From the NCBI GenBank assembly GCA_002417905.1, contig DIDB01000004.1:1-5010 (forward strand): 5,010 nucleotides of DNA. Reading direction: 5' to 3'. The notes beneath the pieces were generated by a model. It was not told the origin of the DNA, did no database searches, and saw only the letters and a program-made list of their open reading frames with translations. The position numbers and the translations under genes were made by a program. Shown one piece after another: positions 1 to 5,010 of this stretch. The stretch is from Pseudomonadaceae bacterium UBA5811. GTDB lineage: Bacteria; Pseudomonadota; Gammaproteobacteria; Pseudomonadales; Pseudomonadaceae. Positions within the stretch are counted from its first letter, which is position 1. Each line of letters opens with the position of its first letter.

Positions 1-481
1 GGCCGGACTGGTCAGTAAAACGCACCTGGTAACCCACCCGGTCACCCAATGGTGAACCCAGTTCCTCGGCGACCCGGGTAGCCACACTGCGTGCCGCCAG
101 CCGTCTGGGCTGGGTGTGACCAATCATGCCCAGAATGCCGCGCCCGGCCTCAAGACAGATTTTGGGCAGCTGGGTGGTCTTGCCCGAGCCGGTTTCTCCG
201 GCCACCACCAGCACCTGATGCTGCAGGAGCGCTGCCCGGATGGCTTCACGCTTTGCCGCAATGGGCAACTGCTCGTCATAGCGCAACGGCGGAACCGACT
301 GCCGGCGCGCGTCCACCGCCGCCAGGGAAGCCTGAAAGCGCGCCAGCCACTGGCGCTGCCGCTGCTCATCCGGGTGCTTGCGCAACTCGTGATAAAGGCG
401 GCGCAGAACATGGCGATCCGCCAGCAGGGTCTGGTCAAGCCGGGACAGCAGGGATTCAGGAGAGGCAGTGGAATCGGTCAT
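1..481 (-). CDS. hrpA: ATP-dependent RNA helicase HrpA, N-terminal part (cut by window edge)
   Basis: DEAH-box (DExH) RNA helicase of superfamily 2. HrpA proteins are cytoplasmic, use NTP hydrolysis to remodel RNA, and in E. coli act on mRNA processing and stalled ribosomes. Reading leftward from the ATG at 481-479, 160 codons are present with no stop. A helical N-terminal segment (about residues 1-65) precedes the helicase core. Walker A (motif I) is GETGSGKT at residues 95-102, with K101 the nucleotide-binding lysine. Motif Ia is TQPRRLAA at 123-130, followed by VGYQVRF at 149-155. The GHTQPRRLAAR stretch and spacing closely match HrpA as known from E. coli. The DEAH box, C-terminal helicase lobe and OB-fold region lie beyond position 1. 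The start is supported by N-terminal length similar to E. coli HrpA, but only a weak Shine-Dalgarno (GGAC, far upstream) is visible. A terminator upstream separates it from the chemoreceptor gene, so it probably has its own promoter within 482-581. HrpB and other DEAH helicases are less likely given the motif Ia context. Confidence 0.93.
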   Translation of the reverse strand, partial: MTDSTASPESLLSRLDQTLLADRHVLRRLYHELRKHPDEQRQRQWLARFQASLAAVDARRQSVPPLRYDEQLPIAAKREAIRAALLQHQVLVVAGETGSGKTTQLPKICLEAGRGILGMIGHTQPRRLAARSVATRVAEELGSPLGDRVGYQVRFTDQSG

Positions 482-806
482 GACACGCGCCGGGTCCGTA
501 CGGAAGTGAACAGGGCCGGGCAGTTTACGGGATATTGGCCCGGACCCGCCCGGTTTCCGCAATGTGCCTCCCCGGACAAACAAAAACCCGCCGCAGCGGG
601 TTTTTGCCCATCGAACCGGATATCCCTATCTGCCTCCTCCCTGAGCTTCCTGCCATCCCGGGCACCGTCACTCCTGTAAAGCAGATCCGATACCCCTATC
701 CTGCTGGCCCGGACTGCGCTCCCAAAGAGCAGAATGCCGGAACATCTGTAAGCCTTTTGCCATACCCCACCAGAATGAGAACCGCTGCCCAGATTAAAGA
801 CCCGGC
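482..806. other. Intergenic region between chemoreceptor gene and hrpA
   Basis: This 325-bp stretch contains no convincing gene. It holds the strong hairpin terminator at 582-605. Leftward from the chemoreceptor stop there are about 200 nt before that terminator, giving a long 3' untranslated region. The hrpA promoter should lie in 482-581 on the minus strand, but I see only weak candidates (TTGCGG with CAATAT at a 19-nt spacing) and do not call one. A pair of similar 12-mers, GATATCCCTATC at 619-630 and GATACCCCTATC at 689-700, occurs here. Confidence 0.75.
582..605 (-). terminator. Rho-independent terminator after the chemoreceptor gene
   Basis: A perfect 10-bp inverted repeat (AAAAACCCGC / GCGGGTTTTT) with a 4-base loop. 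Read on the minus strand, the GC stem is followed by TTTTTGTTTG, a good U-tract. It lies downstream of the minus-strand chemoreceptor gene and upstream of hrpA, so it should end the mcp (or fadD-mcp) transcript and insulate hrpA. The A/T arms are symmetrical, so it could also work in the plus direction, but no plus-strand gene ends here. Confidence 0.9.
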
Positions 807-2492
807 TCAGATATGAAACTGCCCGACCACCGATTGCAGATGCCGGGTCAGATCACTCAAGTCATGGGCAGTCTGGGCACCCTTGGCCGCATCACCAGCC
901 ACATTGTCAATGCCTACCGCAATCTGGTGCACGTTCCGGTTGATTTCCTCGGCCACCGCCGTCTGCTCTTCGGCCGCACTGGCGATCTGGGCATTCATGG
1001 AGTTGATGGTAGCAATCAGGGTGGCAATGGCATCCAGCGCAGTACCCGCCTGGGCTGACTGGGCTCCCGTAGCCTCACCCTGGGCCGTAGCCCGCTGCAT
1101 GGCCTGTACGGACTGCTGTGTTGTTCCCTGCAGGCGGTCAATCATGGTCTGGATTTCCCCGGTGCTCTGCTGGGTACGGCTGGCCAGAGCCCTGACCTCA
1201 TCAGCCACAACTGCAAAGCCACGACCGGCCTCCCCGGCCCGGGCCGCCTCGATGGCCGCGTTCAGGGCCAGCAGATTAGTCTGGTCTGCAATCGAGCGGA
1301 TGACCTCCAGTACACCCACAATGCCCTGCACATCCTTGCGCAGCCCTTCCAGGGCCGCAGCACTGTCCTGAACCTCGCCAATCAGCTCCTGGATCTGCCG
1401 GATATTATTGCCAACCACCTCACGGGCTTTCTGGCCCTGGACATCCGTCTCCTGGGCCGCTTCGGCGGCCCGCTGGGCACTGCCAGCCACTTCCTGGGCG
1501 GCCGCAGACATTTCATTGATGGCGGTGGCAACCTGATCCGTTTCATGACGCTGCTGCTCCATGGCCTCCTCTGAACGCCGTGCCTGACTGGCCACAGCTG
1601 TTCCAAGGCTGCTCAGCCGCTCCGAGGTGCCCGCCACCTGCTGGACCAGCTGGTGGATCTTGCCCGCAAAACGGTTGAACGATTCCGCCAGACTGCCCAG
1701 TTCATCATGACTGGCTACCGGCAGCCGGCGGGTCAGATCACCCTCTCCAGCAGCCATGTCATCCAGACTGTTCTTGATCAGCAGCAGGGGCCGCAGGATG
1801 GAATTGCTGAACAGGACTGCCGTGAATCCGGCCAATAGCAGCAGCAGAACCACCGCTCCCAGCATGATGGTTCCCAGCCGGTCGATCCGCGCCTCAAAAC
1901 TGGCCCGGGCCTTGCTGACATCCGCCTCAATATCATCCAGGTTGACTGAAGTCCCAAACGCCATATCCCATTTGGGCAGGTAACTGGCATAGCCGATCTT
2001 GGGCACCAGGCTCTGCTTGCCGACCGCCTCGAAGCTGTAGTTGACATAGTGGGTACCCTGACGGGCCGCTTCGACCAGATCCCGGATGGCATACACTCCA
2101 TTGGGATCACGGAAATCCTGGAAGCTCTGGCCGATGGCCTCATGGGTATCCCCATGCATCAGTCGCACGGCCCGGCTGTCATAGGCCCAGAAATAACCGT
2201 TATGGCCATAGTTCATCCGCTCCAGCACGCGGATGGCTTCAGCCCGGGCTGCCATATCCCCGGCAGCCGAGGCCTCGTACAGTGGCGCGATGGCATCCAT
2301 GGCCAGCTGGATATAGCTTTCAATCACTTCCTTGCGGGCCGAAGTCAACCCCTCACGGGTTTCCTGTTCCTGCTGGACCGCCAGCTGCTGCAAAGTCAGC
2401 ATGGCAATGCCACTCAGCAATAACGCCAGTGCCACCAGCGGACCCAATGACAGCAGCAGCAACTTCCAGCGCAGACGCAACCTGGCAAACAT
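807..2492 (-). CDS. Methyl-accepting chemotaxis protein with single periplasmic Cache domain
   Basis: A 561-residue inner-membrane chemoreceptor that should control CheA kinase through CheW in response to a periplasmic ligand. Order: TM1 about residues 10-32; periplasmic domain 34-205 resembling sCache_2 (HNGYFWAYD at 97-105, DPNG at 129-132, [13 protein letters not shown] near 179-191); TM2 about 206-229; HAMP about 230-283 ([23 protein letters not shown]); then a long coiled-coil signalling domain. The conserved hairpin tip runs about 400-437 ([21 protein letters not shown], then [15 protein letters not shown]). It ends in VVGQFHI and lacks a CheR/CheB-binding NWETF-type pentapeptide. An in-frame ATG at 2594 would add 34 residues, but that extension overlaps fadD and lies ahead of a typical Met-basic-TM start; the ATG at 2492 has a good Shine-Dalgarno, so I chose it. 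It lies 61 bp after fadD on the same strand. Known sCache_2 receptors (for example McpP of Pseudomonas putida) bind short carboxylates; the ligand here is unknown. Confidence 0.95.
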   Translation of the reverse strand: MFARLRLRWKLLLLSLGPLVALALLLSGIAMLTLQQLAVQQEQETREGLTSARKEVIESYIQLAMDAIAPLYEASAAGDMAARAEAIRVLERMNYGHNGYFWAYDSRAVRLMHGDTHEAIGQSFQDFRDPNGVYAIRDLVEAARQGTHYVNYSFEAVGKQSLVPKIGYASYLPKWDMAFGTSVNLDDIEADVSKARASFEARIDRLGTIMLGAVVLLLLLAGFTAVLFSNSILRPLLLIKNSLDDMAAGEGDLTRRLPVASHDELGSLAESFNRFAGKIHQLVQQVAGTSERLSSLGTAVASQARRSEEAMEQQRHETDQVATAINEMSAAAQEVAGSAQRAAEAAQETDVQGQKAREVVGNNIRQIQELIGEVQDSAAALEGLRKDVQGIVGVLEVIRSIADQTNLLALNAAIEAARAGEAGRGFAVVADEVRALASRTQQSTGEIQTMIDRLQGTTQQSVQAMQRATAQGEATGAQSAQAGTALDAIATLIATINSMNAQIASAAEEQTAVAEEINRNVHQIAVGIDNVAGDAAKGAQTAHDLSDLTRHLQSVVGQFHI

Positions 2493-2553
2493 ATTTGTCT
2501 TCCTTCTGATTTTTATGCCCGGGGACCAGCCAGCCCCATTCCTGCCCCACCAG
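2493..2553 (-). other. Short fadD-mcp intergenic spacer
   Basis: A 61-bp gap between two same-strand genes, with no T-tract terminator. It holds the chemoreceptor Shine-Dalgarno, an A-rich CATAAAAAT just upstream that could serve as a poor -10, and one arm of the hairpin around the fadD stop codon. No good -35 or flagellar sigma-28 promoter (TAAA / GCCGATAA) was seen. Co-transcription with fadD is the simplest reading, but a separate mcp promoter inside fadD is not excluded. Confidence 0.5.
2499..2506 (-). promoter_or_regulatory. Ribosome binding site of the chemoreceptor gene
   Basis: On the minus strand GAAGGAAG precedes the ATG at 2492, with the AGGA core 8 nt from the start codon. This decides the start in favour of the 561-residue protein over the longer in-frame reading from 2594, which begins inside fadD. 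Confidence 0.75.
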
Positions 2554-2566
2554 TCAGCCCTGGTGG
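2547..2566 (-). other. Hairpin with the fadD stop codon in its loop
   Basis: CCACCAG and CTGGTGG form a perfect 7-bp stem with a 6-base loop that, on the minus strand, reads GGCTGA and contains the fadD TGA. No U-tract follows, so it is not a standard Rho-independent terminator. It may stabilise the 3' end of fadD mRNA, cause partial polarity into mcp, or be chance. Confidence 0.4.
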
Positions 2567-4248
2567 ACAGCCTGCTCCTGCAGCGCCCCGGCACGCAGTG
2601 CCCGGCGCAGCACCTTGCCTACATTGCTTGTCGGCAGCTGATCGCGAAACTCAATATATTTGGGCCGCTTGTACGCCGTAACCCGGGCTTTCATATACTG
2701 CATGACCTCATCTGCCGTCAGATTACTGCCCGGCACAGGCACCACAAAAATCTTGACAGCCTCACCGGAGCGCTCATCCGGTACACCGATGGCCGCACAC
2801 TGGTAAACTCCGGGCAGGCTGCCCAGTACCTCTTCCAGCTCACCGGGATACACATTGAACCCTGAAACCAGAATCATGTCCTTTTTGCGATCTACTATCC
2901 GCAGATAACCATCAGGCTGGATCACCGCAATATCACCCGTTTTCAGCCAGCCCTCCGCATCCAGCACCCCGGCTGTGGCCTCCGGGTCCTGCCAGTAACC
3001 CAGCATGACCTGCGGCCCCCGGATGCACAGCTCCCCGGCCATGCCCACTGGCAGCCCGGCTCCTTGCCCGTCAACCACCCTGCAGCGGGTGGATGGCAAG
3101 GGAAGGCCAATGGTTCCAGGCTGGATATGTCGCAGCGGACTGATGGATACCACCGGGCTGGCCTCGGTCATGCCATAGCCTTCCGCCACAGCACAGCCGG
3201 TAACCGCCTTCCAGCGCCGGGCAGTGGCCATGGACAGGGCCATCCCGCCAGCCACCGTGACCCGGAGCCGGGAAAAATCCAGCTTCCGGAAAGGCTCACT
3301 GTCACACAGGGCCGCAAACAGCGTGTTGATGCCCACCATGCAGGTAAAAGGCACCCCGCGCAGGGTCCGGACAAAAGCCGGCAGATTCCGCGGATCGGTA
3401 ATCAGCACATTGTGCGCCCCCAGCAGCAGCATCAGCAGGCAGTGCATGGTAAAGGCATAGATATGGTAAAGCGGCAGGGGCGCCACCGTAATTTCCTGCC
3501 CTTCATGCAGCACGCCTGCCACCATGGCCCGGCACTGCAGCATATTGGCCACCAGATTACGGTGACTGAGCATGGCACCCCGGGCCTGCCCGGTGGTGCC
3601 GCCGGTATATTGCAGGATGGCGATACTCCGGGGCGCCGGATCGGTCTCCTGCAAAATCTGTTTTTTACCCATGGCCAGCGCATCCCGCCAGCGCACCGTC
3701 TGCGGCAGCTGATAATCAGGCCGCATCTTTTTGACATGGCGCAGCCAGGCATTGACCACCCAGCGTCTGGGCAGGGCCAGCTGGTCACCCACTTCGGTCA
3801 CGATCAGATGGCGCAACCGGGTTGCCGGCAACAGCCCTTCAGCCTGCCGGGCCTGACTGGCCAGACAGACCATGGCCGCCGCCCCGGAGTCCTGCAACTG
3901 CTGCTCCATCTCGCGCACCGTATACAGTGGATTGGTGTTCACCACCACCAGCCCCGCCCGCAGCGCACCGAAAATAGCTACCGGATACTGCAGCAGATTC
4001 GGCAACTGGATGGCGATCCGCTCGCCGGGCTGCAGGTCCGTACAATGCTGCAGCCAGGCGGCAAACTGCCCGGACAGCCGGTAGAGCTCAGCATAGGTCA
4101 GGACATGCCCCATATTGCTGAATGCCGGCTGCCCTGCAAAGCGCTCGCAGGAGGCCCGCAGTACCGACAGGACATTGCGGAACTCATCGGGATCAATCTC
4201 GCTGCAGATCCCGGGAGGATAGCGGTCAGCCCAGAAGTTATTGTTCAT
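2554..4248 (-). CDS. fadD: Long-chain fatty acid-CoA ligase FadD
   Basis: Activates long-chain fatty acids to acyl-CoA in two steps (acyl-AMP, then CoA thioester) at the cytoplasmic face of the inner membrane, feeding beta-oxidation. The protein has 564 residues, against about 561 for E. coli FadD. ANL-superfamily motifs appear in order: P-loop [18 protein letters not shown] at 214-231; substrate-tunnel region PLYHIYAFT at 259-267; [10 protein letters not shown] at 356-365; the FadD/FACS signature from GWLKTGD (433-439) through [20 protein letters not shown] (453-472); and the C-terminal catalytic lysine K545 in SNVGKVLRR. The N-terminus ([19 protein letters not shown]) aligns with the E. coli FadD start, supporting the ATG at 4248; the Shine-Dalgarno (GGATGA) is weak. 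One departure is R223 where the P-loop usually has Lys (AKG to ARG). The chemoreceptor gene follows on the same strand. No clear FadR-like operator was recognised upstream. A medium-chain paralogue remains possible, but family membership is firm. Confidence 0.95.
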   Translation of the reverse strand: MNNNFWADRYPPGICSEIDPDEFRNVLSVLRASCERFAGQPAFSNMGHVLTYAELYRLSGQFAAWLQHCTDLQPGERIAIQLPNLLQYPVAIFGALRAGLVVVNTNPLYTVREMEQQLQDSGAAAMVCLASQARQAEGLLPATRLRHLIVTEVGDQLALPRRWVVNAWLRHVKKMRPDYQLPQTVRWRDALAMGKKQILQETDPAPRSIAILQYTGGTTGQARGAMLSHRNLVANMLQCRAMVAGVLHEGQEITVAPLPLYHIYAFTMHCLLMLLLGAHNVLITDPRNLPAFVRTLRGVPFTCMVGINTLFAALCDSEPFRKLDFSRLRVTVAGGMALSMATARRWKAVTGCAVAEGYGMTEASPVVSISPLRHIQPGTIGLPLPSTRCRVVDGQGAGLPVGMAGELCIRGPQVMLGYWQDPEATAGVLDAEGWLKTGDIAVIQPDGYLRIVDRKKDMILVSGFNVYPGELEEVLGSLPGVYQCAAIGVPDERSGEAVKIFVVPVPGSNLTADEVMQYMKARVTAYKRPKYIEFRDQLPTSNVGKVLRRALRAGALQEQAVHQG

Positions 4249-4490
4249 GATTTTTTCATCCAGACATCAAGGGTGACAGCGGAAAAACCCGCATCAGGTC
4301 ATCGGCCGCCCGGCGCCAGAATCAACAGGGCCGGCAGGTGTTGTACCATCAGAAACCCGGCAGGGCTCCTGGCTGAAAGCCCAGGCCCCTGACCATCCGA
4401 TCCTGTAACCGTACAAGCCTGCAAGATGACCAATACCAGCCCCCTGCTCCCGCCTGCCCGCAGTCTCTCCTGCCCCGGAGGCGTATCCCG
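4249..4490. promoter_or_regulatory. Divergent intergenic region, fadD and Fe-S protein gene
   Basis: These 242 bp separate the divergent starts and must carry promoters in both directions if each gene is first in its unit. I see no strong -35/-10 pair on either strand and no clear FadR or PsrA palindrome. An imperfect hairpin lies at 4368-4385 (CCTGGCT, loop GAA, AGCC plus bulged C, AGG). A short GCGG/CCGC inverted repeat around an A/T run lies near 4279-4292. Neither has supporting context. No small gene with a good start signal was found. Confidence 0.5.
4477..4481 (+). promoter_or_regulatory. Ribosome binding site of the Fe-S protein gene
   Basis: A full GGAGG Shine-Dalgarno lies 9 nt ahead of the ATG at 4491. 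It fixes the start and shows that the Fe-S protein begins as a separate polypeptide rather than as the tail of an upstream FAD-domain reading frame. Confidence 0.85.
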
Positions 4491-4967
4491 ATGAAAAACT
4501 TTCTCGACTGGTCTGCCTACAGGGACGCCGGCATGGGTGATGCTTATGCCGATATCCCCAAAGAAGGCGGAAATTACGCCAAAGCCATTGCAGCCTGTAT
4601 CAACAGCCGCCAGTGCGAGGCTGAAGGCAAACAGGTCATGTGCCCCAGCTACCGCCTCACCCACAACCCGCATTTTTCAACTGGAGGCCGGGTCCGGCTG
4701 CTCAAGGCCGCCCTGAACAGCGAGCTGGCCGAACAGGCCCTGCTGGACCCGGAGCTGGCTGAAGCCATGGACCTCTGCGTCTCCTGCAAGGGCTGCAAGC
4801 GGGAGTGCGAGGCCAACGTCGACATGCCACTGATCAAAAGCGAGTACCTGGCCCACAAAGCCTCCCGGGAAGGGCTCAGTCCACGCAGCCGCCTGTTTGC
4901 CCATACACCACGCTGGCTGCATTACGCCCCTTGGCTGAAAACCCTGAACCGCTGGCGCAAACAGCAC
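4491..4967 (+). CDS. Iron-sulfur oxidoreductase subunit (YdiJ/GlcF-like), 3' end lost
   Basis: The N-terminal part of a 4Fe-4S protein of the type found in FAD/Fe-S 2-hydroxyacid oxidoreductases (YdiJ, D-lactate or glycolate dehydrogenase relatives), probably passing electrons from a flavin to the respiratory chain. About 159 genuine residues are present. The first cysteine set is C36, C42 and C51, the last within MCPSYRLT (50-57), in the family spacing C-x5-C-x8-C-P. It is followed by STGGRVRLLKAAL (63-75), where relatives usually have an RGRA-type motif. The second set is C96, C99, C102 and C106 (LCVSCKGCKREC), a complete CxxCxxCxxxC motif, then ANVDM. The usual Pro after the last Cys is Glu107. 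Relatives continue into cysteine-rich CCG domains, absent here. The frame stays open to a TAG at 5007-5009, but bases from 4968 on are sequencing adapter, so the last ~13 residues and the stop are artefacts. No FAD-domain gene lies upstream; it could be downstream or elsewhere. The precise substrate is unknown. Confidence 0.85.
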
Positions 4968-5010
4968 CGGTCACCTATACACATCTACGCGCCCACGAGA
5001 CAGTACTAGA
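4968..5010 (+). other. Nextera adapter read-through plus i7 index (non-genomic)
   Basis: Bases 4968-5001 match the 34-nt Nextera read-through (mosaic end CTGTCTCTTATACACATCT followed by CCGAGCCCACGAGAC) at 29 of 34 positions; the differences are at 4969, 4973, 4975, 4987 and 4990. Bases 5002-5009 (AGTACTAG) match index N702 (CGTACTAG) at 7 of 8, and A5010 fits the first base of the following ATCTCG. The adapter and index sequences are from memory; the match was made by eye. The scattered mismatches fit low-quality read ends. This is contamination at a contig end, not biology. Confidence 0.92.

Noticed and set aside
668..763. A 31-codon minus-strand open frame starting MAKGLQMFRHSAL
   Set aside because: There is only a weak GGTGG upstream, no hydrophobic or motif signal, and no neighbour logic. 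A frame of this length is expected by chance.
535..816. A 93-codon plus-strand open frame in the mcp-hrpA gap
   Set aside because: It runs through the terminator hairpin and into the mcp 3' end, has no Shine-Dalgarno and no recognisable features.
2493..2594. Upstream extension of the chemoreceptor to an ATG at 2594 (34 extra residues)
   Set aside because: It overlaps the fadD end, has an Arg/Trp/Gly-rich sequence before a typical Met-basic-TM1 start, and the ATG at 2492 has a good Shine-Dalgarno.
4368..4385. Imperfect hairpin in the divergent region as a riboswitch or terminator
   Set aside because: It is a short stem with a bulge, has no U-tract, and matches no known riboswitch core that I can recognise.
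3064..4392. A 442-codon plus-strand open frame antisense to fadD
   Set aside because: It is a shadow of fadD: low-complexity, His/Gln/Gly/Pro-rich translation, no recognisable domain, and no Shine-Dalgarno. Long antisense frames are common opposite GC-rich genes.
4299..4673. A 124-codon minus-strand open frame across the divergent region and Fe-S gene start
   Set aside because: It is antisense to a well-supported Fe-S gene with clear cysteine motifs and a strong ribosome binding site; its translation shows no family.
5002..5009. The TAG at 5007-5009 as a true end of the Fe-S gene
   Set aside because: It lies in the N702 index of the adapter; relatives continue well past this point.

Overview
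The window looks like chromosomal DNA from a GC-rich gammaproteobacterium. The evidence is a close FadD-type acyl-CoA ligase, an HrpA-type helicase and a Cache/HAMP chemoreceptor of the Pseudomonas/Vibrio type ending in QFHI. The sequence alone does not fix a genus. No tRNA, rRNA, CRISPR array, insertion sequence or phage gene was seen.

Layout from left to right. 1-481 (minus): the 5' part of hrpA, cut by the window edge. 482-806: non-coding, with a strong hairpin terminator at 582-605 that ends leftward transcription from the chemoreceptor gene. 807-2492 (minus): a complete methyl-accepting chemotaxis protein with one periplasmic sCache-like domain. 2554-4248 (minus): a complete fadD. 4249-4490: a divergent intergenic region. 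4491 onward (plus): the start of an iron-sulfur protein related to the Fe-S part of FAD/Fe-S oxidoreductases (YdiJ or glycolate/lactate dehydrogenase-like).

fadD and the chemoreceptor gene lie on the same strand, 61 bp apart, with no clear terminator between them, so they may form a fadD-mcp transcription unit ending at 582-605. FadD would activate imported fatty acids for beta-oxidation. The receptor has a fold often used to sense small carboxylates, so a link between chemotaxis and fatty or organic acid use is plausible but inferred. The divergent Fe-S gene would encode part of a hydroxy-acid-type oxidoreductase, in keeping with a carbon-metabolism neighbourhood.

The last ~43 bases (4968-5010) are not genomic. 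They match, with a few errors, the Illumina Nextera read-through adapter followed by the N702 index. The stop codon that appears to end the Fe-S gene at 5007-5009 therefore lies in adapter sequence, and the gene is really cut off by the contig end. Apart from this artefact, the window holds ordinary metabolic and housekeeping genes; I found no convincing undescribed system.
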